Assembly: GCA_037179385.1 (NCBI GenBank)
Contig: CM074185.1
Coordinates: 14,268,866-14,332,865 of the forward strand
Direction of reading: 5' to 3'
Source of the DNA: Holothuria scabra
Lineage: Eukaryota > Echinodermata > Holothuroidea > Aspidochirotida > Holothuriidae
DNA: 64,000 nt
Shown: piece by piece, positions 21,365-33,613 of the stretch
How the letters are laid out: each line of letters starts with the position of its first letter
How positions within the stretch are numbered: position 1 is the stretch's first letter
Program-made: the position numbers and the translations under genes
The notes under the pieces: generated by a model
Databases searched by the model: none
What the model saw: the letters and a program-made list of their open reading frames with translations, nothing else
What the model was told of the DNA's origin: nothing

Positions 21365-24300
21365 GTGAGCCTAATGTTAAGGGCTAGCCAGACTGTGTTA
21401 CAGTGTGGGTCACAGGTTGTCCTAGCGTCACTATATGACGCTAGGACAACCTGTGGTGTGGGCTAGCTTATACTAGCCCAGGCATAGGCCTACATTTCAT
21501 TTCATTTATTTGTTTTTCACATCATACATATTTACATAGGCCCCATACTGGAAAGTAGGGACTTTCACAGAAAGATCTTTGGCGTACGGAAATGTAAGCC
21601 AACAAATTTGGCGCACGGCGTACCCAACCGCTACAGGGAAAATTACAACAGTTAGCATACAATTGCAACAATTGGTGTGGCGTATAATTCCAATCACCTC
21701 CACCTTGGCGTGATTCTTTGGCGTATGGCAAATGTACTTTACGGTGTGGCATAGGCCTACAATATTTCCATCAATTGGAATAAATCCTTAGTTATGATGT
21801 GAAGGAAGTTGAACAAAAAAACTATCATGGGCTTGACGAAGTGCTCAACTCCCTAGAGCAAAAGCAGAAAAAAGAAAAAGAAACAACAAAACGCTGAAAC
21901 CGAAAGTTAGGAAGACCTGTGTGTGTGTGACTGTGGTTGTGTAATTAGCTGACTAATCAAGCTGTTGGATTTAAAAAATCACAGGAACCCATTTGTTAGT
22001 TCCGTCATTTTTCACCATTGTAACCCATTGGAACCCACTTTTGGGTTCTGTTACAAAATGCATGGGTGGTAACTGATTGGTGGTAACCAGTTTTTGGGTT
22101 CTGGGGTTTAATCCAGGCTTCGACAGATTTTTTCTTCCGTACTTGTCCGACGGGCTAGCTGTTTTCTCAATCTACTTGCCCGCCTAAATATCTATTTGTC
22201 CAATTCAAATCTGTTGAGAACATATAATTTTTGAAGTCTAAAAGTACAAATGCTGTTTTGCGCCACTCAAAAATTCAAGGCTGGGGTACTTGCCCAGCGG
22301 GCTGCAACATTGAGCATGGTAGTTGCCCAAGTGATATTTTACTTGTCCCGGGCTGTCGGGCGGGGGATTTGTCGAAGCCTGGTTTAATCATCATAGGACC
22401 ACCAGGCGATGGGAAACGATAGTTCCCGTGAAATCTGACGGCCTGCTAATGTGTGTTGCCCATCTGCTATATTGTTGCGCACTTGTGTGTTGCAAAAGTT
22501 AGTGTGCAGTATTATTGCTGTAGTGTAGAGATAGCCCTCAAGCAAGTCTTTGTGTTCGTTACATGGCCTACGCTCATTCCTCACAACACAGCCCTTGTGT
22601 GGATAACGTACTCACTACCCTAGTGCGGAGGGAACATCTCTTGTGCCCAAATAACAAAGTATTCTCACCAAACATTGGACAGATGATCTCTGGCACTGCA
22701 TTTACCTTCCTGCAAAAGATTTTCACAAATTTTTATCAGAGATTGGCCGAATTTTCACTGCAAAATTTGACTGGAACAGTAAGTCAATGGGTCATGTTTT
22801 TGAGTTCTCAACAATTGTTCTCAGTAGAGGTCAACTGTCACGAGGGGGAAACTTTGCGAAAGGTGATACTTCACCTGCATAGCTGTCCTCATATTATCAT
22901 CTTTTGTTCAATAACAATAAAAAGTGAATGCCCTGTAGACTATGTGCTTCTGCCACCTAGCACCTGCATTCCTATCCCATCACACACCAAAAGAAAATGG
23001 CCGCTACTCTTGCAGACGGCAACACAACACAACACTAGATTTTTCTTTATACCTTTTTCTAAATGATCCCTATTAACAGTTACTTTGGTGAGATCTCAAC
23101 AATAATACATTTTTCATTCATTGTATGATACTTACTGTAAAGTTGTAATAGTATTAAACCAGGTCAGTTATTCTATATTTTGTGCATCCTGGTTAGTGAC
23201 TAGGTTTGTGAACTTTATCTGCGCAAGGGCTGTGTTGTGGGAGGAATGAGCCTAGGCCATAACGAGGGCTAGGGTGCATGTTGCCCATTTTTGGTAGGCC
23301 TAACTTTAGGCCTACTTTGTCCATAAACAGGACCATGTTCTTGGCTTAATGGTATGCAGAACAGTACATGGCCCTTGCCCATATATGCATCATGAATTAT
23401 GAAGATGTGTAGGATGACTTTCTTCAAATGACAGTGAGCCAGAAGTTGAAATGTGGAGGTTGAAATTGACTGCAACACTAACTTAAAATCAATTACAGGA
23501 TTTAACCCTTTACAGTACCATTGTTTGGGTCCTTTTGGACCCATGCGGAGAGCTCGGCTGTCACACATCTTTACTGTTTCACGCGGAGCTCGAAACTGCG
23601 AGTAGCTACCCAAAAATTCGGCCACAACAGCGAGAGAGACAATAGTTTAAGGTCACAGGTCAATGGCCTACGGAAGCCGATGCGGGGCGGGCTGCGTCCG
23701 CTTTTCCGCCCACTCCCCGATCGGAGCACAACGGTAAAGGGTTAAGCATGCTCTCTGCCTTACTGCTTGCCAAGCAGACATGTGACGAAGTGTAGCTACA
23801 GGTAAGTATAAAAAAGTCACATGTAGAGTAACAATGCAAAAGTGATACAAAATGTCTTACAGTATCTTTGTAAATTTTTAGACTTTGGAGAAAAATGTGC
23901 ACAATTCAACTCAACAAGGTAGAAAATGACTGTTAAATCTAGAGATGTTAAAATGAAAATGGGACAAAATTTGAGGAAACCTGAATTTTGTCCCAGGAAA
24001 GTAAACTTCAAAATGTGGAAATGTTACAAAACCAATAATGTCATAATCTCTCATGCACTGTGGCCAAGGAATAAAACAAAGTGGACATACTGAAGTGTAG
24101 AGTCATCTTTAAGGACATGTGGATTGAAGCAGCTACATGGTGCTTTAGCAAATAACAGTACTGTGGGCCTAGACCTGTGGAAATTTTTTTTAAAACTCAG
24201 ATTCTTAACTGGATACACTTCCAAAATACAAGATGGTGCTGTCTTTGAACCAATGCCAAATTGTGATGTTGGCCTAAGCCTTTATAAAATGGTACTTTGG

Positions 24301-27300
24301 CTTCATCAGTCTGCTACAGTAAACTTAACCCTAGGAGGTGTACTTTAACTCATAATTTTTACATGATTTTGAGTTACTTATTCTTATGTCAGGTATAATC
24401 CGTAAATGACTTCAAACCTAAATTTTGTTAATTTTTGCTAAACCATACTGTATTCACCTTTATCATCATCACCAACCTTGACTTTTGACCATTAATTCTA
24501 CAGTAAATTAGAGCATACATGGCCACTCTTGAACACCATCGTGCATCCAGATTCATGGGAGCATGTGATGTGCTAATTTGCTATATGTATTTCATCATAG
24601 TTATTATTAAGCCTTAACTTCTGTGTCGTTAACTCTGTAAAAGTAAAGTGCTGGCCCAAAATAGGCAGTGTTATCTTTGCTTAGTGATGATCAGCTTTTG
24701 TAAAGTAGATGTGGGTCCTAAATGATCCATCCAGTAAGAGCAGATCATTGTTAGGCTATTCCTTATGGAAAGCCTTGGCCCAAACCTTCAAAAGTTATGT
24801 CATATTTGGGCTCCGGTGAGAATCTTTGGAACTTTCTATCAAGGTCTAAACCATGCAGCTTAGGTACATTGTACAGATTTTTAGAATTTTTGTTCATAGT
24901 ACTATACAGTATACCTTGGCTAACTTTTTACATTGTTTTATTGTTAACCTGTACAGAAAAGTGATTTTGACAGTGGCCCAGTGAAGAAAGGTTGTGAATG
25001 GCTGGTTGTATCTCATGATCCTGTGCAACTGTCTCAATTGGTAAGATGATAGGACAGACTTGGATGGTTACAGCCCATTAAACCAAAGGAGACTGAAAAT
25101 TTAAAAGGGTTCCCAAGACCAAAGGATAGTGAGACCAAAAATAGAAAAAATGGACATGAGTCTGCAAAGAAATTGGGTCTGCCAGATTGAAAGTGAGAAA
25201 AGGTTTGAGAGACCGTCCTGCTGACATGTACTGTACTTATGTTCAGTCTTGTGGGCCTTTTCTCATTTTTTGTGACTGTATGTGAACCTATTCTTACTTT
25301 TAGTCTCGTGCACACACCCTTTTTCTGGTGGGATGCCCCAGTTTGAAGTGCCTGCCAACTCTGGCACAACAATAAACATACTGTATTCACCAAAACTGCC
25401 AAGACAAGTTTCACTTGCTAAAGATTCTGCTTAAAGGACTAAACCCAAAACTACAGTTCTTGTAGTAGTTCACAGAAATTGTCAGTTTGCTAAGCTCTTA
25501 AACTGACAGCTAGTTCAAAATATGCAGAGTATTGAAACTCATATTACACAGCATGTACTATACTGAATGTGTTTTGATTCACATTTGAGTCTTGTATACT
25601 CACCCTGAAGAAATAAACTAAGATTGTGTCTGGATGAGAATGAAAATTTTGTAGACAATTGTGGGAGGGGCTTACAGTAAGATAAGAATGTTAGGAGAAT
25701 TGAAACTGTTTGGGGTGAAAGGATCAGACCCTCAAACCCTTTTCCCTCTTCAATGATGTGGCTGAATTCCAGCTCCAACAATTTTGAATCAACATTGAGC
25801 AGTGGAGCAGTCCTGAGTTGTTTCATGTACTTTTGTCATGTAATGCAGCTACAAGTAGAGCTTTTGTTGAAATGAAAACAAACAAACATTTACACACAAA
25901 TATGTTTACCAAGAATTGTCCTCAGAAGTGTGTTCACTAAAAAATCGTGTTCCCTTTGTCAACATATAGGCCTTGTAAATGCCATCCATGTAGACAGTGG
26001 TATGTTTATGGCTGTTTCTGTTGGACTAACAGTACTGTGGTTTGTGCACATTGTGTGGTCAACTTTGCAAAAGAATGAAAAAGATGATTACAGTTGGACT
26101 TTTACAACAAAAGATATGAGAAACAGTGAACTGGGAAAGAGAACATGTTTGCCCTAAAAATATTGATCCAATGTGCTGTGAAAACATTTTTGCATAGCAC
26201 CTCCAGTTACCCCAGATTACAGAATGTCAGTTAGAAGTTTTAGGCCATGTGAAAAAATAAATAATGTACCTTTCTTAAGACTCAGTTTTTCACCCAATAC
26301 TACAACCTCAGAGCTTTAGGGGCTTTGCCCTCGGACCCCACCCTCAGGAGCAAGTGATTTGCATTCGGTTTCACTTTGCATGCAAAATTTTTTGCCCTCA
26401 TACCTTTTCCTTTACCCCTTTCCCCCCCTATTTTGACATTCTGACCCTGCCACTGTTTTGCATTTTGATTGTCAATTTTTGGCAGCGGAGTGGTAAGGAC
26501 CAGTGACCCCCCATCATGAGCCTATGAACCCAACAACCAAGAACATTCCACCATTGGTAATATTTACTATCTTCAATTTTTATTGATTCATTTGTTTTAA
26601 GGTCGATTCTGTCATAGAAACAACAAAGACTGTCGTTATGAAGTTTGAGGCATTTGTTCTTCATGTGCAGTGCAGAAGTTTAAAAGATGCTCAACTTGTG
26701 GTAAGTGAAACTTGTCTGTTTCTTAAGAAGTGGGATTTTAATTAATAATGCCTTCAAAGGGCAAGACTAGTCTCCCAACTTGAAGTAGTACAGTACAATG
26801 AACTGTGAAATTTCCTAATTGGCTTTTAAAGTCAAGTGACAGTATTTCTTCTCCTCCTCCAATGTGAAATTTACTCTAGACTGGTTTACTTTATGTGACA
26901 AAATATGTCATACTGAATTCCTAAATATTGTGAAAGATACAGTACTTTGAAGAGAAATAACAGGAAAATTGAACCTTGGGAATAACAAACCCTGTGATCA
27001 TCGACAAAAATAATACAAACAATGGGGATCATCGAACCCCAGTAACATCGAACCTTGGGAACAGTGGACCCTAGGAACATCAGGTAGACACCCCATATTA
27101 CTGTAGGTAAAATTTAGGTAGTTGTACCACTCACAACTGAGGGCAGTGCAAGTTTTTGCACACCTTGATGTTAAAATAATGGAAACTCAGATGAATCCAT
27201 TATAGTTTAATAAAACAGCACACGGAACACTCAGTCATTCCTAAAAGGACCAATCCTCTCACCCAAACTACACTTCTTGTATGGGGTAACAGAAACTCTC

Positions 27301-30300
27301 AATTGGCCCCACCTTTGATTGGCTGCTAATTCAAACAATGCAGATTACCAATTAGCCAAAGCTTATATTACACAGCATGAGCTATACTGAGAATGTTTTG
27401 ATTATACACACTGAGCTTTTCTATACTCGCCCTGAAGCAAAAAATTGAGATTGTGTCTGGATGAGGAAGAATTTTAGACAATTGTTGGGAGGAGCTTAAG
27501 TAAGAAAGTTAGGAAAATTGGTACTATTTGGGGTGAGAGAATTTAAATTCTTAAGGAGTATTGACCTATTGCACATCTGAAAAACCTAAAATTCAAGGCC
27601 TGGATATATATGAGTGACGAAAATGTATAAAATAAAATACATTTTTAGGAAGTCCCATTTGTCTTCGTGTAGCTATACAGTATTAGTTTATCAGGTGACA
27701 AGACAAGCAACAAATTTCAAATTTTTTTCTCTTTGAAGCATGAAGCTGCGGTTGCATCTGGTCACAGGAATTCTGGGATAACAGTTGGTAATAGCGGCAA
27801 GATAATTGCAGTAAGTTGATTCTTATTTCTATCGTGCTTTTTTTTTTGAAAGATGCATTTTGACGTAATTATAAGGTAGCTGTATGGAATGTGTGCAACC
27901 TGAGCTCAGCACATATATTGTACTGTACAGTATTTCACTATTTTCATGCAGTGCTGTACATGGTTATACACTTAGCATAAATCTAAAAGTAGCCGTGCAG
28001 CCAAACTGTATGAAAATACTGGCCTCAATCTCACTTTATGGCAGCAAACACACTTTTGCACCATACATGTAGGTCTGTGCATTTAATGGCCAAAGCCATA
28101 TGTAAGAACTCTCCATGCCTGACGAGTGAGCAATTCACTTTTCCCAAAATCCCTCTCTCAGTGAGGTAGACTGTAAATGGGCCAAGGAGTTAACTTCCCA
28201 AATTTTCAAATACTATTGCAAGGGTATTGAGAGGCAGTTGTTACAGTATGAATTTTAGACAGCTTCTGCCTAATTCTAGAATGTGATCAAGTATTGGATG
28301 ACAAACCTGAATTGTTGAAGTATGAAAGTTGGAGCGGTGCAATATGTATATTGGAGAGGGCAGAAGGATGTCATCTGTATGGTTAATGTCTCAGAGATAA
28401 TGGTGAAGGAGAAGGTAAATCCTCTCAAACCCCTGGCTTCATTAAAAGAGGGGCAGGGGTTAACATGGCTAAACTGCACACTAATACTATGTACATGCTA
28501 AGGGCAGTACACTGTCTGAAAAGGGAAACTTCCTATAAAAGCTCCACTTTTACTGATGTGTCTTTCTTTAACTGTAATGAGATGTTAGCCCTTGATTTAC
28601 AAAGGACTGCATCAGAGTCTATACAACATTTAGCAGTGCCCTACTTGGGGAGTTCAGTCCACTTATGGTGCACACCCTACTGGAAAATGTGAAAAAGGGC
28701 AACATGATACAAGAAGGAGCATGGGCAAAAAGACCTTCCTATAGTGAGTCAGGTTGCAACTCAAGGGGTGGGGTGGACTTTCCGTGGGATACAATGAAGT
28801 TAAGGGTTTGTGTGATCTGTGTTTTTTGCCAGGTTTCTGCTCATTCTGAATATTTTTACTAATCTCTTCAAAAACGTATTGTCCACTTTGTTACATGGGT
28901 AAACATGGAGAAGCGTTAAAAAGGGCAATAGAAAATGGGCCAGTGAAGTTTAACTTTTTGATTTCTTTCTGAATGGAAGGACCAATGAACAAAATTTACA
29001 TTTACGTCATCCTCAGGCTGTTCGAAGTACCCATGGATTAGAGGTACCTCTTACAGAAAAAGGAACTAACTTTGCATCTCCTGAATATTTAGAATTCTTA
29101 GCAAGGACAGCGAATGCCAAACTTGCTGAAAACCTTCATCGAATTGAAAGGTACGTATGAGCTGAGCATTACAAAAAAAGCCTTGCTGTTAATACTTATT
29201 ATAGTTCTGCAGTGTGGTGTTGCCACAGATTTCCCTCTACATGGACAGAGCATACTGCATGTTAGAGTGTTGCTACCATACCTGTGAGTATAGGGGTGGC
29301 AAGATGGCTGCCTGTTATGTATTGTGTTAAGCTTGGACTTGCTCAAGTAAATCAGCAGATTTTGCAAGAAAGCTGAAATATTTTTGAAAATAATATATGG
29401 TAAGGTCAAAGTCACTACACGTTTTTCAGGAATATGATATTGTTCCCCATTCTAGTTCCACTTCTCTCTAAAACATTATAGAGTTGTTGTCAAATTTAGA
29501 AATTTCACAGTGGCCATCTTGGTGTGCCCTTTTTGTCTTAGTCCATGGCAACAATTTACTGATAGGACATACATATTACATATGTATGTAGGAAGTCTGT
29601 GGGTGTAGCCTACCACACAGCAGTTACACATGGAAGGGAAAGCTTTGAGTATGCAATCAAACTCACCAGCTGGACCGAGTGTGTGGTCTAGTTGGTAGGG
29701 CAACCAGTTCTAACTCAGAAGGTTGGAGATTCGATTGCTAGGTGGGATCATTTCAAAAGAATTTAGAAATTGAACCTACGGCTATTGTGCATGACACTTT
29801 GCATAAACAATAAAGAGGGGATAAGAATCTAGTGCCCGGCAACTGGAAGAGAAAGGCTCTGTGCATTGCTAGATTATACCAAAAGGTCTTAATTGAAGTG
29901 TAAAACCTTCTCTAATGGAACATAACCCAACCTCACAAGCTGGAATGATGTCACACATGGAAGTTTAAAGTCATACTCATAAATGTCAAAACTCAAAAAT
30001 ATGGATACACCACCATGCTTCCACAAAAAAAAAAAATCAGTTATGGGCATCAATTTGTAAAAAGGTTGAAGAGCGTTAATGAGTATGAGTATCTGTGACA
30101 AGCCTTGTATAAAAGTATAAAGGAGATGTAGCAGTTAAAGGCTAGGTTAGTAGAACTAATAGGCTCACATAGCAAGATAGGTTTTGATTAATTTTACATT
30201 TCTGGCATTTCTGGAAAAAGCAACTTCAGGGTCCTTTCATTTATAATCAGAATCAGCCCAGACTGTGAGGCTTTCTCAAGTGAGAGATTTTTGATTCCTT

Positions 30301-32784
30301 GCCGTAGGCCAAGGAATCTATGCGATGGTGATGTCGTGCGTGTGTATGTGTGTGTGTGAGTGTGTATGTGTGTGTGTATGTATGTGACGCTTTGGCTTGT
30401 AAACACGATATCTCAAGAAGGGTAAGTGTGACTAACCTCATATTTGGTGTGTGGGTTGGTCATATTGAGTAAATGATCCCTATTGTTTTTGGTGGAGATC
30501 AAAGGTCATTTGGGGTCACGAGAGGTCAAAAGGTCAAAACTTCGTAAACACGATATCTCGAGAACGGTACATGTGACTATGCTCATTTTCAGTGTGTAGG
30601 TTGGTCATATTGAGTAGATGATCCCTATCGATTTTCGTGGAGGTCAAAGGTCATTTGGGGTCACGAGAGGTCAAAAGGTCAAAACCTCATAAACAGGATA
30701 TCTCCAGAACAGTACATGTAACTATGCTCATGTTTGGTATGTGGGTTGGTCATATTGAGTAGATGATCCCTATAGTTTGTGGTGGAGATCAAAGGTCATT
30801 TGGGGTCACGAGAGGTCAAAAGATCAAAACCTCATAAACACGATATTGGCAGAACAGTACATGTAACTGTGCTCATATTTGGTATGTGGGTCGGTCATAT
30901 TGAGTAGATGATCCCTATTGTTTTTGGTGGAGGTTAAAGGTCATTTGGGGTCACCAGAGGTCAAAACTTAGTAAACACGATATCTCGAGAACGGTACATT
31001 GACTATGCTCATATTTGGTGTGTGGGTTGGTTGTATTGAGTAGATGATCCCTATCGATTTTCGTGGAGGTCAAAGGTCATTTGGGGTCACGAGAGGTCAA
31101 AAGGTCAAAACTTCGTAAACCCAATATCTCAAGAGCAGTACAGGTGACTGTGCTCATATTTAGAGTGTGGATTGGTCATATTGAGTAGATGATCCCTATT
31201 GATTTTCCCAAAGGTCAAAGTTCATTTGTCAGCATGTTCAAAGCCTGACAAGCTTTCCTGCACAGTCTTTCAAGAAAGGTCACTTGTAGGGTCCTGTAAC
31301 TTTTCATGTAGATAGCACATAGTGAATACATGGTCCCAGAAGTTTTTGGTGGAGGTCAAATGTTATTTGGGTTCACAACGGGCAAGAGGGATCTCAATGT
31401 AGGAAGATTGGATGCCTTGCATGTGTACTTTGTGGGCACATTATGGAGCCCTGTTAATCGAAAAACATTGCAAAGCAATGTCAATGTGAAAAAAGGCCTT
31501 ACATTTCAGCGGCAAGGAATCACGAAGCCTTTTGGCTTTCTGGTTAGTATAAAGATTCTCCTGCAGTTTAAAACATGCCAAAGTTTATTTAAAACATAAC
31601 TGCACTGTACAGGAAGCCTAGAAAAACATACCACTGGTAGCCTTTTAAATAGTAAAAAAGAAAGAACATTATCTGGCGCAAGTGGTGTTCTTTAACTTTC
31701 TTGTGGTATTTTTGTTGTGTTCATGAGGACTTCTTCAATCACTGTGCCAATTGCATATGGGATATTATAAATGCACTGGCAACAGCTTATTTTGTTCTTA
31801 AATGCGATTATTGTGTCACTAATACAGGTATTCCTATATTTCACATCTCTCTGCTTTGTTATAGTCCAGATATCCATTACACAACTTTGTTTCTAAGGTG
31901 ATGTCTTGGGTGAATACCTGGGTGGTAGTACATACTTGCTAGCATTGTCATCTCAGAAAACAGAACACATGTAGCAGATGATTCACTGCACCCAGCAAGC
32001 CTAGTGCAAAAGCAGTAACGTCAGTGAGTGGAATTGGGGGGGGGGGGGAAGCTCCTGTCTTCTGCTCTAAATGTTCACATTATATGTGGAAAAAGGTGTA
32101 TATGGAAAGATTAACTTTATTTTGCCAAGTTTTTGCTTTGCACCTTTTTTATCATTTTTAGCATTAGTATTATTTTTTGGTATTAGTATATTTTCAATTT
32201 AAGTAAAAAAAAAAGGAACATTCTGATTTTTTAGGCTTGGTAAAGACTAAGGTATACAATTGTGTTGACAGGGAAATAGAATCAAATTATTGTGGTGATA
32301 TTGACATCATATATTTTGTGGACAATGGCCACAAATGCTTTGTGGCTCTTTTCTGTACTTCCACATTCAACAAAACTCAATTTTTCAAAGAATTTTCAAT
32401 ATCAAAATTATGTTACCTCATTGTGTAGAACTTTTTGTAGAAACTTCTATTTCAGACATCTATTCAGTCCTCCCCAGACAATTGTCGTGGTTTGAAGATA
32501 GTCCTGAGTTGGAATGCCAATTGTAAAAACAGTAGTAAAGTCTTGCAACAAAAGTATGTTTTCTTATCCACAGGTTTGAGAGCTGTTTAAAGGAATTAAT
32601 ATCATCAAAGAAATCCCACAAAGAGTCCTCAAGTTGTCAGAAAGTTAAGAAGTTGGTGAAAATGAATTGTAAAGCTACTCAAACAGAAAGCAGGGAAACA
32701 AACTCCTCAAGCATAAGCAAAATTCAGAATGACTTGACAGAACTTGAACTTGGAAGATTTGATTTGTTGGAGGAAGTGACCTGA
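21185..32784 (+). CDS. TYW3: tRNA wybutosine-synthesizing protein 3 (complete, 6 exons)
   Basis: Coding exons are 21185-21364, 24957-25040, 26602-26700, 27739-27810, 29017-29150 and 32574-32784: 780 nt, 259 residues plus TGA, the same length as I recall for human TYW3. All introns are GT-AG; the first four are phase 0 and the fifth splits an arginine codon. Family hallmarks: DLSRKGSVD (residues 21-29), TTSSCSGR (47-54), FEAFVLHVQCR (103-113), GHRNSGITV (129-137), RSTHGLEVPL (148-157). TYW3 is the S-adenosylmethionine-dependent methyltransferase that methylates N4 of the tricyclic wybutosine precursor at G37 of tRNA-Phe, between TYW2 and TYW4. The last ~60 residues are Ser/Lys-rich and variable. 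It faces ABCC4 tail to tail. No frameshift or stop breaks it. An upstream in-frame GTG at 21143 is not taken as start because the human protein aligns from the ATG. Confidence 0.95.
21411..21455. repeat. Perfect 20-bp hairpin just inside TYW3 intron 1
   Basis: The arms 21411-21430 and 21436-21455 are exact reverse complements with the 5-nt loop ctata. It begins 46 nt after the exon 1 donor and would form in the pre-mRNA. A further gggctag/ctagccc pairing flanks it (near 21381 and 21475). Confidence 0.9.
22114..22381 (+). mobile_element. hAT MITE (268 bp) in TYW3 intron 1
   Basis: Target duplication GTTTAATC at 22106-22113 and 22382-22389 is perfect. Terminal inverted repeats CAGGCTTCGACA and TGTCGAAGCCTG are perfect over 12 bp. 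The interior has cttgtcc/cttgccc motifs near both ends. A copy of identical length lies inverted at 33614-33881. Confidence 0.93.
22564..23259. mobile_element. ~700-bp TIR element in TYW3 intron 1
   Basis: The left end tggcctacgctcattcctc and the right end, its near-perfect reverse complement (gaggaatgagcctaggcca), continue into ACAACACAGCCCTTG and its complement, about 35 bp in all. No clear target duplication is seen. A 167-codon open frame (22563-23066) lies within it, shows no domain, and is probably chance. Confidence 0.75.
23506..23741 (+). mobile_element. TTAA-flanked MITE (piggyBac-like), copy 1
   Basis: TTAA at 23502-23505 and 23742-23745. Ends CCCTTTACAGT and ACGGTAAAGGG are inverted repeats. 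The body is GC-rich with the palindrome gggtccttttggaccc and the block aattcggccacaacagcgag. Other copies: 34001-34253, 59370-59619 and a truncated one at 59098-59273. Confidence 0.88.
24957..25040 (+). CDS. TYW3: TYW3 exon 2 (residues 61-88)
   Basis: Acceptor ctgtacag precedes 24957 and donor GTAAGA follows 25040. The frame carries GCEWLVVSHDP, matching the CCWLLVTH-type segment of the family. Confidence 0.93.
25431..25740 (+). mobile_element. Repeat family B copy 4, in TYW3 intron 2
   Basis: Starts TTAAAGGACTAAACCC and ends near tttggggtgaaaggatc. Carries all family landmarks. Confidence 0.7.
26602..26700 (+). CDS. TYW3: TYW3 exon 3 (residues 89-121)
   Basis: Acceptor ttgttttaag, donor GTAAGT at 26701. 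Encodes MKFEAFVLHVQCRSLKDAQL, one of the best conserved parts of the protein. Confidence 0.95.
27238..27554 (+). mobile_element. Repeat family B copy 5, in TYW3 intron 3
   Basis: Copy with the inverted termini ctctcacccaaac and gtttggggtgagag-like ends, closing at TTAA 27551-27554. Confidence 0.7.
27739..27810 (+). CDS. TYW3: TYW3 exon 4 (residues 122-145)
   Basis: Acceptor ctctttgaag, donor GTAAGT at 27811. Encodes SGHRNSGITVGNSGK, matching the invariant RNSGITVG segment. Confidence 0.95.
29017..29150 (+). CDS. TYW3: TYW3 exon 5 (residues 146-189 plus two bases)
   Basis: Acceptor atcctcag, donor GTACGT at 29151. Encodes AVRSTHGLEVPL and the helix EYLEFLARTANAKLAENLHR; the arginine codon AG|G is split across intron 5. 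Confidence 0.95.
29668..29860 (+). mobile_element. tRNA-derived SINE in TYW3 intron 5
   Basis: Contains A-box-like TGGTCTAGTTGGTAGGG and B-box-like GAGATTCGATTGC about 35 nt apart, followed by an unrelated body and AT-rich tail. The order and spacing are those of a tRNA head, but there is no proper acceptor stem, so it is not a functional tRNA gene. Confidence 0.6.
30293..31521 (+). mobile_element. Transposon with internal tandem AGGTCA array, TYW3 intron 5
   Basis: Perfect 12-bp inverted termini GATTCCTTGCCG (30293-30304) and CGGCAAGGAATC (31510-31521). Inside, a short TG-rich microsatellite (30340-30390) is followed by about six tandem units of ~145 bp and a unique tail. No transposase. 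A related, inverted, more diverged element lies at about 44690-45690. Confidence 0.8.
30390..31215 (+). repeat. ~145-bp tandem repeat with nuclear-receptor-like half-sites
   Basis: Units begin at gtaaacacgatatctc near 30398, 30544, 30690, 30834, 30972 and 31114. Perfect AGGTCAAAGGTCA (DR1 spacing) occurs at 30641-30653 and 31067-31079. Perfect AGGTCAAAAGGTCA (DR2 spacing) occurs at 30533-30546, 30668-30681 and 31094-31107. Other units hold one- or two-base variants. Confidence 0.9.
32574..32784 (+). CDS. TYW3: TYW3 exon 6 (residues 190-259 and stop)
   Basis: Acceptor tccacag precedes 32574. RFESCLKEL continues the RIERFYNCL-type helix of the family, then a Ser/Lys-rich tail ending EEVT and TGA at 32782-32784. 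Confidence 0.93.
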
Positions 32785-32818
32785 TTAATAGTCACCTGAT
32801 GTGAGTTGCATTATGGGA

Positions 32819-32824
32819 AATAAA
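32819..32824 (+). terminator. Probable TYW3 polyadenylation signal
   Basis: AATAAA lies 34 nt after the stop codon; a second AATAAA at 32952-32957 is an alternative. The cleavage site is not determined. Confidence 0.5.
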
Positions 32825-32829
32825 AGGCT

Positions 32830-33613
32830 GTTGTGGTGGCAGCATGACTCATGTCCTTGCCTGTCTGGAACAAGTTGAGTGGATGGACAAATATGGGAGA
32901 GTACTGTGGAGAGGATATTTTGTCCAGATGCTTCACAACATCACATGACAAAATAAACCTTAAGGAAAGAGTAAGCATGATGGGAATGATGGGACACTAC
33001 TTCTTGCTCTTTTCATATGCACCCATACTGTAATGTAAATGTTACGTACACTGTCTGAAACTTAAGTCACTTTGGGAGAATAATTTATGATCAATGGAAG
33101 TTGATTAAAAAAGATTTTTTCTCTTTTTAAGCTTAGTCTTAAAATTCAGCATTTATGAATGAGTCAGAATATAATATCAGTCATAGCCTCCATGCTTCTA
33201 TGCAAGATTCAAACAGGCTATGATGTCATGCAGACATGTCTGGCAGGAACCCTCGGCTAAGCTTCACCTACAGTCTCTCAGCCAATATACATGATGTCAA
33301 AACCTTGGGGAAACTAGGGGCAAAGACTAAGGGCAAAGGATAATTATGGGGAGGCAAAATTTTTCCAGAGCATTTTGAACTGGAGCCCACAGCACCCATT
33401 CCTGGGGGTGTAAGTCCAGGGGGAAAAGTTCCCAGAAGCTTGGAGGAACAGCATATCTGTGGATGAAATATTAAGTCTCTGGGGAGGTATATTATTTATT
33501 TTCTATTGGTTATCCCAACTCTTAACTGACCTAGAATGGGGGGCAAGGCCAAAATTGGGGAGGGTGGTGGGTGCTCCCTCTTTATCTGTAGCACTGCCAC
33601 TGTGCCCCTATGA
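32830..33613. other. 3' flank of TYW3, no gene recognised
   Basis: Moderately AT-rich DNA with a possible second poly(A) signal at 32952. No other feature is seen. Confidence 0.4.

Noticed and set aside
22563..23066. 167-codon plus-strand open frame in TYW3 intron 1
   Set aside because: It begins in one inverted terminus of a non-autonomous element and lacks any recognisable domain; the composition is that of AT-rich non-coding DNA.
30194..30441. Thr/His-rich minus frames
   Set aside because: Translation of the TG microsatellite of the transposon at 30293-31521.
30390..31215. CRISPR array
   Set aside because: Regular repeats are present but units are ~145 bp with no unique spacers, and the host is an animal.
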